Part shown: positions 12,340-23,325 of the stretch, in pieces
Numbering within the stretch: position 1 is the stretch's first letter
Layout: each line of letters starts with the position of its first letter
From: Rhyacophila brunnea
Taxonomy: Eukaryota; Arthropoda; Insecta; Trichoptera; Rhyacophilidae
DNA length: 64,000 nucleotides
Direction: 5' to 3'
Assembly: GCA_022495005.1 (NCBI GenBank)
Contig: JAGYXB010001401.1
Coordinates: 310,001 to 374,000 of the forward strand
Position numbers and translations under genes: made by a program
Notes under the pieces: generated by a model
Told to the model about the DNA's origin: nothing
Databases searched by the model: none
The model's input: only the letters and a program-made list of their open reading frames with translations

Positions 12340-12800
12340 TTATGTCGTATTCTTGTTTGTCCGGTGGCTGTTTATCAGTACAAATCTTGCAATCAATTTT
12401 TAACTAACTTTCCGACTAGCTAGACATTTGAAACTTTTAGAATATATCAGAACACGATGCCAATGCATTCTTTTAATACTTTTAGCCATCTTTAAGCAGA
12501 ATTGAATTCATTTTCAGTTAATTCTGTTTTGTATGGAAAGTTATTTCAGAAAAATCCCTAAAAAGTAAAAAATTGCTAAGGAGGTAGTCCTAGCAACTAA
12601 ATTATTATTATATACGTGCGTTACTATGGAAATCAAAATGAAATGTCAATTTCAGTATTCCATATTTGTTTGTTTCTTTGTTTTTATTTACTTCATATCA
12701 AGTACCTACAAGTTTGAGCATATTGAGTATAATAATTCAACAGAAAATTGAAAAACGTTGTATATAAAAAGTTATTTTTATCTTGTAATTATTATTAATT
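12340..12800 (-). repeat. Repeat X, copy 1
   Basis: On the minus strand it shares long blocks with 20698-21260 and 25340-25830: GACTTCCATAGTAACGCAC-like, AACTTTCCATACAAAACAGA, GAATTCAATTCTGCTTA and ACAAACAAGAATACGA. No coding capacity. Its ends are not resolved, because copies share sequence on both sides to different extents. Confidence 0.65.
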
Positions 12801-14606
12801 ATTTTAGGCTTAGACGGAAAAAATTAACGAAAGAAATTTAAATTGATATTATATGCACACTGTAGTGCGCACCATCTACGGAGAATTAGAGCTTTTCCAC
12901 GAAGTCTAGTCTCAAACAGTGTTGGCTTTGTGTACATGGACTGACAGGATTAGTGGCACCCTTTTTTGCCTGTGTGATAAACCGCCATTACAGTACAAAA
13001 ATAGTAAGGTTTTTTAAGATAGCTACGAATATTTTTTAAACTAAGATTTAGATACATTCTAATACTTAATAGAAAACCGCTACTGCTCTTAAAAGTCACA
13101 TTTGTATCCGTTTTTTAATGTGCCACCTTTATAGTGTGCCGCCTCTGTGCAACGCATATTTTACTTAGACCTTAGACTTTACTGATTATACCTATACATT
13201 ATACAATGTTAACTAAATTCACTCACAAAAAAAGTGTATATATATTGTCAAGATGAGTTACAGGATAAATAAATGGTAACATATTAAATTGAAAGAAGTG
13301 TTCAATTCGAAAAAAGTTTACCTACACATTTGAATTTTGAGGGAAAACATTCGATTGTTGACTCGAACTAAAAAAATCTCTCACAAGACGTGTACTGAAG
13401 GGAACATTTTCAATTGGAATTTTTTAGGGCACCACAAAAAAACCGAATACAAAAAGCGCACCCGGCAATGAAAAAGTTTGACTTTTTAGGATTAGATTTA
13501 TGTGTCAAAATAATCTGTCTATACTAACAAACACTTTCAATCAGATATCAATGAAGTATTTATGATATTGGGCTAAAATATTTATTTCTGAGAAAAATAA
13601 TTTGTTAACAACTTACTCTTAAGTGGTCAATTAGATAACACTTAATGGTTTGATAAAAATCCATTAAAAGTAAGAAGGATTACGTTTTTTAAGAGAAACT
13701 TGTTTGAATGAATGTTAGCTTTATGAATCGAAATGAAAGGTGACAAAACGACAACGTCGTAAGTACCAAAATAATATATTTCAGGAGAACGACACACATG
13801 GTTAATATTGCCATATTTTATATTGTCATTTTAATCATAACTCAACATCGGACAGAGATGGTACGTACAACGTTATGACTACTTGGCAGCGTTTAAATAT
13901 TCTAAGAAGTGTAATAATAATAGTAAGACACAACAGGTTTTAAATGCCACCCAAGTATAGTTATATTTTAAAAAAATGTGTTCGTGATTTTCTGCACTGA
14001 TTATGGATTTACCTGAATCGTTTACGCATAATTTGAATAATATAATTAGTTTAATTGTGATAATGGAACTCATTTGCATCATGAAATATTTATATGAGAT
14101 TAAAAAAGAATTAATAATTGTTAATTGGGGTGTTGAAGATTGAACTAATGCAAGTGGGTGACCAAATTGAGTAATTCGACTTAAAAGTTGAGTGTTTTCA
14201 ATATTCTGTAAATGAGGCCTCGTTCTCAAATTATTCTTTATCACAATTCGATGATAAAATGATTTTATTTGTCTTTTTTAATGGTTTTAGTGACGGTCGG
14301 CAATTGGATATTTTCAGACATTTAAAAACCACGTTCCATTATCAAACCATTTTTTTATATAATAAATTTAGAATTTGATTTGAATATTACATTCTCAAAA
14401 TCTTGCGAATTATTCGCTTGAATAAAAGAAATGGTTTATTAAAAATTGTTAGCAAGTTCAAGTAGACATTATAACTAAAATATTTGGCGAGAGCCGGGCA
14501 TCGGTTAGTAATTAAGGTAGGTTATCAATATTCCTTGATTTAATACACAAAAACCGATGGTGAATAATAATATGTACTAGTTTAAATTTTCGTAATCAGA
14601 TAGGAG
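12801..14606. other. No gene seen
   Basis: AT-rich. Frames such as 13879-14244 look random. No terminal repeats with target duplications recognised. Confidence 0.5.
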
Positions 14607-14765
14607 GCTCGTAGCTCGGTTAATGTACAGTTGGCGCGATACCAGTGGTTATACGGGTTCAAATCCCGTCGAGCATCGTATTTTTTTCAAATATGATTTT
14701 TTCTATTGGGTATATATCTGAGGTGTTTTCAAGTATGTTACATATTATAATGTAGTTGTGAAAAG
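14607..14765 (+). mobile_element. SINE family B, tRNA-headed
   Basis: The head has an A-box-like TAGCTCGGTTAA and a B box GGTTCAAATCCC. The tail, TTTTTCTATTGGGTATAT then GTGTTTTCAAGTATGTTAC, recurs at 46170-46215, 51400-51455 and, reversed, 36330-36380. The head is not a plausible free tRNA gene: no clean acceptor pairing or CCA-ready end, and it runs into the shared tail. Confidence 0.6.
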
Positions 14766-16034
14766 CCAGTTAAATACTTAGGGTTTGACAATTTAAAAAT
14801 ATACAAAATTTATAAAAATATAAGGTACAATGGGACATATCTACTGACGTATAAAATGATGTTTTCCATAAACCCGTATGAATCCAAATCACATGAAATA
14901 ATGTATATCTATGGCTTAAAATAAGAGGTATTGATCTGTATTCTTTGCCCCATTTGAATAACCTCCAAGGGTAGTGAGCCTGGTCCCTACCGCCTACTAG
15001 TGGGCGTTCCAGCTTTCATGGTGGGCGGTAGGGATTTCAAAAAGATTTTCATTATTATTATTTTCTTTATAAATCACCATTACTGTGGAACCGGTGGGCA
15101 GTTAGAGAATTTTACTACTAACAGAGATACAAAAGTAGGCGGTAGGTATAAAAAGGTTGACGGCCCCTGGCCACTACTGCACCATTACCTTCCAATGTCC
15201 CTCAAGAGAGCAATTGGCTCCACTTTAGGAATCACTGGCATAGCACGCGCGACCATGTCTTTCGAGTCGTCTCACCATAAATTTTCGCTATAAAACATAG
15301 TATAAACCTTTCGGTCGTTAAAATGTGTACTTTTTGGTATAACTACATAATAATATATTATTAGAACGTAAATAAATCATAAAATTTTGCTACTCGTGGT
15401 TAATCGACGAGTTTATATAATAATTGTAATACATAATATAACTATTGTATAGTAGATATCTCTTAGGAAGTACTTATAAGATTTTCTATTAGTAAAACTT
15501 TGCCTTTAAAAGGTTAAATAAAATTATCTACGTATATTCAAGCACCGATTTTCTACAACCTTCGAACATTATTTTGAAAGAAATTGCAATATTATTTTAT
15601 ATTGATTGTTTTATAATACAGATTAACAATGTTAAGCTTGTATGTTCTAAGGTTTCGGTGACTTATTACTAAAGGTAGGTAAACCAATAATAATATACGT
15701 TTGATTACATGACAGATTTTTGACATTATTCAAAGTAGCATGACAGTATTTTTTTACAACATGAGTTTTTCGGCCTACAAATTTAAAATATTTAACTGTA
15801 AAAAACGTATTTTTTAGATAATTGGCACATTTTAAATAAATAACATATCTTCTATTGCGAATATTTACGAATTACATAGGGTACATTTAATTGCCGTCGC
15901 CATTATTATTTCAAACTGCTCTTACATGAAGCCTAATGCATTGTTGTCTCTCGCTCGACATCGCTCTAACTACATTCAATTTTCTGTCAAAACTATCGAA
16001 CTCACGCTTAGGTATGACGTGATATATTATTTAT
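14766..16034. other. No gene; possible weak MITE at 14966-15175
   Basis: Between about 14966 and 15175 the motifs CCCTACCGCC and ACCTACCGCC appear in partly inverted arrangement, and the right end reads, inverted, CAGGGGCCGTCAACCTTTTT, which resembles a hAT-type end. The left end matches poorly and no 8-bp duplication was found. The rest is AT-rich. Confidence 0.3.
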
Positions 16035-16162
16035 AGTCACTTGTTCGACCTAGTAGGTCCATGCTCTGGGTCCTAACACACATTGAACAAACTTCAAGTG
16101 AATTTTTTAGACTTAGGATTCGAACCCAAGACCCACGACTCAATGTGTGGATGTTATTAGCG
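16035..16162 (-). mobile_element. SINE family A, minus orientation
   Basis: On the minus strand: B box GGGTTCGAATCC in the head, then CAATGTGTGTTAGGACC and AGGTCGAACAAGTGAC, a diverged form of the family core. It abuts the microsatellite tail of the neighbouring LINE. Confidence 0.55.
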
Positions 16163-16195
<33 letters not shown>

Positions 16196-16210
16196 CCATC
16201 ATCATCATCA
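16163..16210. repeat. (TCA)n/(TGA)n microsatellite, LINE 3' tail
   Basis: About 16 near-perfect units with one interruption. On the minus strand it directly follows the end of the LINE frame, so it is best read as that element's 3' tail. The frames that cross it, encoding Asp or Ser runs, are artefacts. Confidence 0.8.
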
Positions 16211-16756
16211 GGGGCGCGACAACCCGGTGTGGGTCCTGGCCTCCTCCAACAGCTCCCTCCACCTGTCCCTATCCAGTGTGCCCGCTTTCCAATTTGGTAC
16301 CCCCAGAATACGGCAGCCACTGGCAGCTCCATCTAACCAGCGAATCTTCGGCCTCCCTCTTCTTCTACGTCCTATTGGATTGCTGGACATCACTCTCTTT
16401 GCCGGTTCATTGTCATTCACACGGTGCACATGACCTAGCCATCGCAGTCTCCCAATCTTAATTGATTGAACTGCGCTGCAATCTTCGTACAGCCCGTAGA
16501 GCTCAGCATTATATCTTCTCCTCCAATTGGTGCCATCCCTGATCGGTCCATATATACGGCGGAGAATTTTTCTTTCAAAGATGTTCAGGGCTCGTTCATT
16601 TCGCAGAGTTAATGTCCAGGTTTCCGATGCGTAGGTGAGCACTGGCTTTACAAGTGTCTTGTAAAGAGTGCTTTTAGTTCGGCGAGATAGTAAGCGGGAC
16701 TTAAAATGTCTTAACAGACCAAAGTAGCATTTATTCGCAGTTATTAGCGTGCTTTA
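16205..16756 (-). mobile_element. LINE ORF2 C-terminal fragment, unusually intact
   Basis: The minus strand is open from about 16754 to 16208, roughly 180 codons without stop or frameshift. It reads ANKCYFGLLRHFKSRLLSRR, LVKPVLTYASETWTL, FERKILRRIYGPI, RYNAELYGLY, IGRLRWLGHVHRV, RRRRGRPKIRWLDG and DRDRWRELLEEARTH. This is the stretch after the reverse-transcriptase domain of non-LTR retrotransposons; the catalytic YADD box and the endonuclease are missing through 5' truncation. The open frame points to a fairly recent insertion. Related decayed copies lie at 24262-24525, 52440-52650 and 53965-54115. The exact clade is not settled. Confidence 0.85.
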
Positions 16757-16767
16757 AATAAATTCGT

Positions 16768-17135
16768 GTCCGGAAATTTGTGCGCATGCAGTTCGTTGTA
16801 TCACACTTTACCGTGAAATATTGTATCGGAACTATAATATGGTCCTATATTAAAGACCGTTCAACCTCTTTGGGTCGTATATTACTGCGATAAAATGCAT
16901 GTCTAAATAAAACACGGCTCTTGCCGGTTGACATGATGCCAGCGGCAAATAAATTTTGTAAATAGCCAATACCTATACTGGATTATTTTATTGATTAGAT
17001 ATATTGAACCTAATACAATTTGAAACCGTATATTATACGGTCATCTCTTTCTGTCAAGAAAGCTTACGGCTAACTGTGCTACGGTGAAATGTAATACATA
17101 CAATTTACATGTAACCGAATAGTTTACGGCAGAGG
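16768..17135. repeat. Possible second copy of the 9284 foldback family
   Basis: Starts GTGTCCGGAAATTTGT with CATGCAGTTC, close to 9285-9315; its right side has TACATGTAACC like 9665-9675. Inverted arm similarity is short and partial. Low confidence. Confidence 0.35.
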
Positions 17136-17224
17136 GACTGGGCAGTATTTAACTAATGAAATTAAATATTGATTCATAATAAGCGAACTTTAATATTTAA
17201 TTATTAATACCGTCCAATTTCTCT

Positions 17225-17400
17225 GCCAAACCATACAGTAGCAATATAATGTTTGAGGCTTTCACGGTTGTTTTTTATATCATCTCTTGATAATGGCCTC
17301 TGCAACGAGCCCGAAACTTCGAGTGAAGAAAGAAGAAGGACACACGGTGGAAACCCAAAAATCTACTACCATACAGTAGGAAGTAGACAAATAATTGACA
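17225..17400 (+). mobile_element. Penelope-like element terminal fragment with hammerhead-like motif
   Basis: At 17286-17317 the strand reads CTTGATAATGGCCTC, loop TGCAAC, then GAGCCCGAAAC. It resembles the hammerhead-type core (CTGATGA, stem II, GAAAC) known from Penelope-like element terminal repeats. Stem II GGCCTC/GAGCCC has one mismatch and the CTGATGA box is changed, so self-cleavage is unlikely. ACCATACAGTAG occurs on both sides (about 17230 and 17370). No reverse transcriptase is nearby. Confidence 0.55.
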
Positions 17401-17496
17401 TTGGATACCATTTGAATGATTTAGTATTTTGTGGTGTTACTATTTAATGAACATAGAATCAATGCTATTGAAAGTAGAAATTGAAGAGTGTCTTAC

Positions 17497-17641
17497 TTCC
17501 ATAGATGGTGATATGTGATCCTGGGCGGGCGGTCAGTACCGGTGTGGATCCGTACCGTTCGCCCGCGTTCGAAAGCCTTCCTGACACCGTTGTGGGGACG
17601 CCCATCGGCTTAAAGGCTATGGGCCTGATCACAACTTTGCC
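17497..17641 (-). CDS. Internal coding exon of an unidentified host protein
   Basis: On the minus strand a pyrimidine-rich tract ends TTTTTTCAG at 17642-17644. It is followed by 145 bases without a stop, then GTAAGA (donor GT at 17495-17496). The frame is 48 codons plus one base: it starts GKVVIRPIAFKP, continues with MGVPTTVSGRLSN, GERYGSTPVLTARPGS and HITIYG. It therefore enters in phase 0 and leaves in phase 1. Base composition is clearly GC-richer than the flanks, as expected for a constrained exon. The peptide is rich in Gly, Pro, Ser and Arg with no transmembrane or zinc motif, and looks like a linker or regulatory region of a larger scaffold-type protein. I do not recognise the family with confidence. 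No partner exon was identified; introns of more than 10 kb would be needed, which suits the setting. It could also be a fragment captured by a transposon, but the paired splice signals argue for a real exon. Confidence 0.65.
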
Positions 17642-17644
17642 CTG

Positions 17645-17873
17645 AAAAAACAAGAAAAACATTGTTAATTAATATGTTAAATAAATAATAAAGTATGCTT
17701 CTTCATTCATCAGTAATTCCCAAGTTTTTAGTTTGAAGGAATCCTTCCAATATTTTGTAAAACCTCCACGAACCCTTACATCGCTTACTCGATAGAGATG
17801 ACAAACATTTTTACTAATTTTTGTCTGGTTTACTGGTTACAAACAATAATTAATAATGTGTATTTTTTTTATT
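17645..17873. other. Probable intron sequence
   Basis: AT-rich sequence upstream (minus-strand sense) of the exon acceptor. No further exon recognised. Confidence 0.4.
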
Positions 17874-17881
17874 CACTAGAA

Positions 17882-18665
17882 CAGGGTTTCCCAAACTTTT
17901 TCTGCAACGGAACACTTAGTTTATTTTGTAGGTTATTTATTAACGCAGCTAACCGTTCTGCCAATTTTGGCAACTGTCGTTAAACTAACAAGACTTGTCA
18001 GCCGGTCAGTTAAAAACAATATACCCCATTTTTTTCATGCGCACGGTGTGAGAAAAGATAGTTCTCCGCCTGTACCTAGATCATGACCCCACATCCCGAA
18101 GCGGGCCACCTACTTATCGCTAAGGTTAAAGGCAATGTGACGATCTACAGTTGTATATTCCAAATGGTGTTCGAGGTAAAATTACGGGTATTTTTTGGCG
18201 ATTTTTTTTTATTTTTAATACACCCACTTTTATGTTGCTATGCACAATTATGGACATGTCAAATATGGACAATAATCAAAAATTGTAAGTATGGCAAAAT
18301 CACATAATATTAAATGTTAGTATGTTTGAAGTGAAACAGCGCCGCAGGCGATATTTTTTTTACTATTAGTGCATGTTTGTGATGTGTGTTTATCTCACTT
18401 GACTGGTCGATCTCTCACAGGCTAGAGGCATGACCTATCTAAATACTTGACGTCATAAATATCAGTAGAGATTGATCCATCACTCGCCTTTCAATATGAA
18501 GCAGATTCTTTAATTATTTTAGTTTTACTTATTTTACTTCTACTTAGCAGAAGATCTTTAAATGTGTTATGTGCAGTGTATAAAACCTTTCCAAATGGTC
18601 ACGGAACACCTATTCAGGCTCGGCGGAACACTGGTGTTCCGCGGAACATAGTTTGGGAAACCCTG
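17882..18665. mobile_element. Non-autonomous hAT element with nested MITE
   Basis: Inverted ends CAGGGTTTCCCAAACT. Perfect 8-bp duplications CACTAGAA at 17874-17881 and 18666-18673. CGGAACAC-type motifs near both ends (GGAACACTTAG, GTGTTCCGCGGAACA) are likely subterminal binding repeats. No transposase. About 354 bp of its 784 bp is a later MITE insertion. Confidence 0.9.
18082..18435. mobile_element. CATGGCCCCC MITE, copy 2 (nested in hAT)
   Basis: Begins CATGACCCCACATCCCGAAG and ends AGAGGCATGACC. The interior matches 7801-8211 closely (ATCTACAGTTG, ATTCCAAAT, CTATTAGTGCA, GACTGGTCGATC). It inserted after the host hAT element had arrived. Confidence 0.7.
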
Positions 18666-18673
18666 CACTAGAA

Positions 18674-19436
18674 CATTATTTTACACGGTCAAGAAATGAC
18701 GGTATGAATTATATATTAATATAAGGTTAGTTCGTTAGTTGCAGTTAACGTCGAAGTTAAAACGAAATGAGATTTTTTTGATATTGGTACTGGACGATTA
18801 CTTGCCAACTGATTTGACTTCCTTGTTCGTTATATATTTTTTTAACTTGATCCATTACAACTATTTATGCTTTTAAATAATTAATGAATTAATTCAAAAT
18901 ATATATATACTAATTACTGTGAAGTATGGAAAAACCTATTCCATTGAGGTGTTTCGGTAGGCAATTAAAATCAATATGTTTAAAAAGGATAATTTAAAAT
19001 TATAAAAAAATGGCTGGTGAATGAATTCTTTTGTGGGTAGGTGATATTTACCATTCATAATTTATAATACAATAAAACGTAACAAAACGAGGAAGGCCCA
19101 GATTGTATTAAATTATTACTGACGTATGGTTAGACTACCTTTGATGGTCCGACATAAAAATAAACATCGTAAAAACGAAGGTGAATGAATAACAAAGGAT
19201 AAAAAGCCTCACTGTCTGATACAAAATTTATAAAGGCATAAATAAAATCGAAATTAGCATTTTATAATCACTGGAAACATCAGCATCCGTTGAAAATTAA
19301 AGTGTGTTAAGTCAAGTTAGTAATAGTCAAATTACACGTCTAGTTTCGCAAACTTCCAGACTCAATTTTCAAGGTGACGATCACCTCGATTGTCTTTGAA
19401 CATATATTCTATATTATTATAAAAATAGTTGTCAAT
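18674..19436. other. No gene seen
   Basis: AT-rich, no recognised structure. Confidence 0.5.
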
Positions 19437-19440
19437 ATTT

Positions 19441-19834
19441 CGACCGTGTTTAGGAAAAAGGGCGTAACCCTCACTGAACAAATTTTACAGGATGGGCAAA
19501 AAACGTTTTTTGAATGATTTTAGTTTAATATTTAAAAAAAAATAGGCACAGACATTGGGTGCATGATGATTGATGATTTGGTGTAATATAAATTCGATCT
19601 AATAATAATTAAAGAAGTTATTACTAAAAAATCATTAAAATTGAGGGTAAATACTTTTTTCCTTAAATTAAAACTTAATTAATCTCAATTAAAAGCTAAA
19701 TTTAGATAATGATTTGGCATTTGCAGCTTACTTTCTTTTTATAGAACGTGTATTTAGTTGCATGCATAGTTGATATCTAATAAAAGCACTTTTCGAAAAA
19801 TCGAGGGTTACGCCCTTTTTCCTAAACACAGTCG
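19441..19834. mobile_element. TIR MITE with CGAC termini and ATTT duplication
   Basis: The ends CGACCGTGTTTAGGAAAAAG and, inverted, CGACTGTGTTTAGGAAAAAG continue into GGCGTAACCCTC, about 32 bp with one mismatch. Flanks ATTT at 19437-19440 and 19835-19838. The 394-bp interior is AT-rich without coding capacity. The superfamily is not determined. Confidence 0.85.
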
Positions 19835-19838
19835 ATTT

Positions 19839-20191
19839 GTAATTATTGTTATAATATGAATCTGACGTGATTATAATAATAAAATGGGGGCATACGAGAC
19901 TCCGCATGGTGGAGGATTAACAGAACTGAGTTTTTTTTAGCGATACATAGTTATTATATAATACACTCTGATCAAACAACATACAAGTCTCTCAAGGTGC
20001 GAGATCGAAACCGCAATCATGGCTTCATAGATGAGCTCTCTACTTATCCTTCCGACTAAATGTGACTAAAATCTCAACTGACATTTTTAAAACGCCGTTC
20101 ATCGTGGAAGTGGATCAGCGGGGTTGAGACTGGTTATGTAATTGGGCTTAAAACATAATATGATATGAGTTTAAGTTTACGTCATTCTTAT
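19839..20191. other. No gene seen
   Basis: Short AT-rich interval without recognised structure. Confidence 0.45.
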
Positions 20192-20193
20192 TA

Positions 20194-20636
20194 AAGCGTC
20201 AATTACATTGAGCTTTTTTATGAGCTGATTATTGGCAAATTTAAAAGCGGGCGGTTCAGCTACTGCGATTTCATGATTACACACAAAATTTTCCATTCGC
20301 TGATAAGCCACAAGCGAGCGAGCGATTTTGACGGAACGTAGTTCGTTTTTTTGCCGGGAGGTCGCTACGCTCCATAATAATGTTTCCATTAAACGTCAAA
20401 AAGGTAAATTTCAAAATGAGTAGTTCGTTTTTCCACCACCACGCTCTACTGCGCAGACGCGATACGCCCACAAGCCGGCGTGTAGCTTATAAAGTTGACC
20501 GGCTTTCAACTTTTCTCGGTGGAGTGTTTACAACCTGCTTATTAGCTTGTTCGATGATTACACTGGGCGAATTTACAGGCAGATTATAAATTTGCCAATA
20601 ATCAGCTCGTAAAAAAGCTCAATGTAATTGACGCTT
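20194..20636. mobile_element. TIR MITE with TA duplication
   Basis: Terminal inverted repeats of about 50 bp start AAGCGTCAATTACATTGAGC and run on through GCTGATTATTGGCAAATTTA. TA flanks both sides (20192-20193, 20637-20638), fitting the Tc1/mariner superfamily. The 443 bp has a GC-richer middle (20300-20560) but no transposase motif. Confidence 0.85.
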
Positions 20637-20697
20637 TACCGATAATTATTTAGAATATGTAATGCAATATTAATTATTGACGAGGCTTCCGTATTAT

Positions 20698-21265
20698 AAA
20701 TAATTACAAGATAAAAGTAACTTTTTATATACCACGTTTTTCGCTGCGTTGCGGTTTCGTTGACCATCTTGTGTGACGTTCAATATAAGTAAAAATAATT
20801 TGTGACAAATAAGGCAATTGTATTTAATTATCTTAAAACAATTTTTTGCTATTTTGGCAGATTTAATTGACATGAAAGTGATTTGACTAGCTTAAAAGGT
20901 CAAAAAAACTTGTAAATATAGAATACTGAAATATCATTTTGACATGTCACATTGATTTCCATAGTAACGCACGCATATATTAATGATTTAGTTGCTAGCT
21001 TAGCAACCAATAATAGTGTTTTAATTTTTACGGATTTTTTCCGAAATAACTTTCCATACAAAACAGAATTAACTGAAAATGAATTCAATTCTGCTTACAA
21101 ATGGCTAAAAGTATTAAAAGAATGCATTGTCATCGTGTTTTGATATATTCTAAAAGTTTCAAATGTCTATCTAGTCGGGAAGTTAGTTAAAAATCTTTAA
21201 TCATCCAATATAAATCTTGGACAAACAAGAAAAAAATTGTATTGGACAAACAAGAATACGAGCTG
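20698..21265 (+). repeat. Repeat X, copy 2
   Basis: Shares ACAAGATAAAAGTAACTTTT with 12755-12790 (inverted there), then, after a diverged segment, the CATAGTAACGCACG to ACAAACAAGAATACGA block common to all three copies. Its 5' half between about 20740 and 20900 differs from the other two, so this copy is rearranged or carries an insertion. Confidence 0.65.
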
Positions 21266-21840
21266 ATAAAAACGTGGTAAAATACAATGTTGTTATATAT
21301 TTAATGATTTTGTTTTTAGATCAAAAACACAACAGTATGTAGATCAAGTAGTCTGTAGTAACAGATCATGTAGATCAAATGTTGGCATTTTTCAAACAGC
21401 GTACCTACATGAAATTGTGTTAGCCCAGGGTTCTGTGGAATTCTGACGAAAACCATGAAACTTTATTGAAGATGACTTCTATGGATCCACTGTTTGTGGT
21501 AAAGTCCTATCCCATCTCTCACTCAATCAAAAACAACGCTGAAGACATGAGGTATTCGAAGCCATTGCAATTAAACGAAAAAAGGATTAAATGTCCAGCA
21601 AAATTAATTTAATTAAGTTTAGTCTTTCAGAAAATATTTACAGCGACATCTAGTTGAGATTAGATAGTGGTGCTTATGTGAAATTGTCATATTATGTAGT
21701 ATGTAGAAATACTCACATATTACGAAATAACAGAATGCGCTAATGTAAATGTGACCTTGTTAAAATGTTGATATAAAAATATAAACCTTAACGTGAAAAT
21801 GGTGTGAAGCCGTTTTTGGAACTAGGTTGATATCCACTGC
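21266..21840. other. No gene seen
   Basis: AT-rich with no recognised motif. Confidence 0.45.
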
Positions 21841-21849
21841 ATAATAATA

Positions 21850-22148
21850 CGTATCCGAGGAATGAGCTTAAGTTAATACTGAGGCTAAGAACAGGGCACA
21901 CAATGGGCAAAAAAATTGATGTCCTAATGGGAAGAAGCAAATCGCAACTCTGCGATGAATGTCATGTTTTAGATGACATTGTACATATAGCACTACAATG
22001 CCCTAAATATGAACTTCACAGAGTACAGCTGCGAATTGTGGATATCTATGAGAATGTTGATGAATTGAAGGGTGTCCTGGCGGTGGGTAAGACGGAAGAG
22101 CTAGGCAAAATTGTAAAGTTATTTAACAGAATAGGAGTGAGGACCTGA
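21850..22148 (+). mobile_element. LINE ORF2 C-terminal fragment with CCHC-type end
   Basis: The open frame, entering at about 21855 as LKLILRLRTGHTMGKKID, continues CDECHVLDDIVHIALQCPKY, a C-x2-C...H...C arrangement found at the C terminus of I/R1/Jockey-type non-LTR ORF2 proteins. It ends at TGA 22146-22148. About 95 codons survive without a stop. The reverse-transcriptase domain is absent by 5' truncation. It is a different family from the other LINE tails in the window. Confidence 0.7.
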
Positions 22149-22151
22149 TCG

Positions 22152-22629
22152 ACGGATCCCCTTCTAGAAGGGAAGAGGCAATATGACAGCGAGTCGCAGT
22201 CAAAGCCTCGGTAAAATCACAAAAAAAAATACGTATCATCCTAGTTTCTTTATTCGTTCAATTGTACCACTTCTGTGTTCAGTTGATCAATTGTATGTAT
22301 TATTATTATTGAATACTCATTTGTATAGCTTCGAGTTGGCCCAATTCATTCGCCGGCCAGTCGATAAATTACAATCAGGTAATTTAATTGTCGGAGCAAT
22401 GTTTGATTTACCGGCGCGGTGTTGAAAACAAATTAAAACGAAATGCAAAGAAAATTATTGGCGGTATAAAATTAATAGACGCTTGCTTCATCTGACAGAT
22501 CTATTAAAAGATGTTGCAAAATAAAGTTCGGCTATATGCGGTGACCATGCGTATTTTATTATGGAGAACAGAACACAAAGCATAGATAAAAAATGTAGCT
22601 AAACAGGGGGAGATCTGGATTAGGACATG
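22152..22629. other. No gene seen
   Basis: Mixed composition, no recognised coding motif. Confidence 0.45.
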
Positions 22630-23325
22630 TCTTCTTCTTTTGCCATATCCGCCTCTTAACTGGAGCATATGGACACCACGCGGCGCCTCCAAGAATCTTT
22701 GTCGCTCGGCAGTCTTCTTGCTTCGTTCCAGGTCAAACTAGCATCCCGTAGCTCCGCCGTATACACTCTGTAGATTGTATTTAGCGGCCTTCCAGGACGC
22801 TTGAAGAACAGGCAACCCAGGTTGAAGTTCTCTTCTGGCATTCGCAGCACGTGGCCGAGCCAGGTCCAACGTCGCCTCTTCACTTTCAGCGTGATGAGAG
22901 GCTACTTGGTGCGTTCTCTTATCTCCTCGTTGCTCCTAAAGTTATACCACCGCACACCCAGTATTCGTCGCAAACATCTGTTTTCGAAGCTCAGTATACG
23001 GTTCCTCTGAGCCTTCGTAAGGTGCCATGATTCGCTACCGTAAAGCAGCACCATCAGAATGCAAGCGTCGAATAGGCGGCATTTGGTTTTGACCGAGTTC
23101 AATCGTGAGTCCCAGACATTCCGCATCGAGTTGAATGTTGCTCCAGCCATTCCCATTCGCATAGCGAGCTCTTTCTGCAAAATGCCATCTCCCGTGATGT
23201 GTACCCTCAGGTACTTGAAGCTGTCGACGCTTTCGATGTTTTGTCTGTCGCTAATCAGAGGGAAATCTGGATCAGGACAGGTGCTATTACACAAGACGTT
23301 GGTTTTCTTTGCGTTGATTTTAGGA
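22630..23325 (-). mobile_element. LINE ORF2 C-terminal fragment (WHLT family)
   Basis: On the minus strand: KINAKKTNVLCNSTC, then DSFKYLRVHITGDG, LLYGSESWHLTKAQRNRIL, SFENRCLRRILGVRWYNF, and after a frameshift near 22890 KRRRWTWLGHVLRMPEENF, FFKRPGRPLNTI and LTWNEARRLPSDKDSW. This is the segment just after the reverse-transcriptase catalytic core. The 5' end is truncated around 23325; a GAAGAAGA-type tail ends the element near 22635. One clear frameshift and the truncation make it inactive. Its partner copy at 7330-7795 is more decayed. Confidence 0.85.

Noticed and set aside
16027..16461. Long frames with Asp or Ser/Ile runs across 16163-16210
   Set aside because: They are translations of the (TCA)n microsatellite in several frames; the flanking parts are antisense to the LINE.
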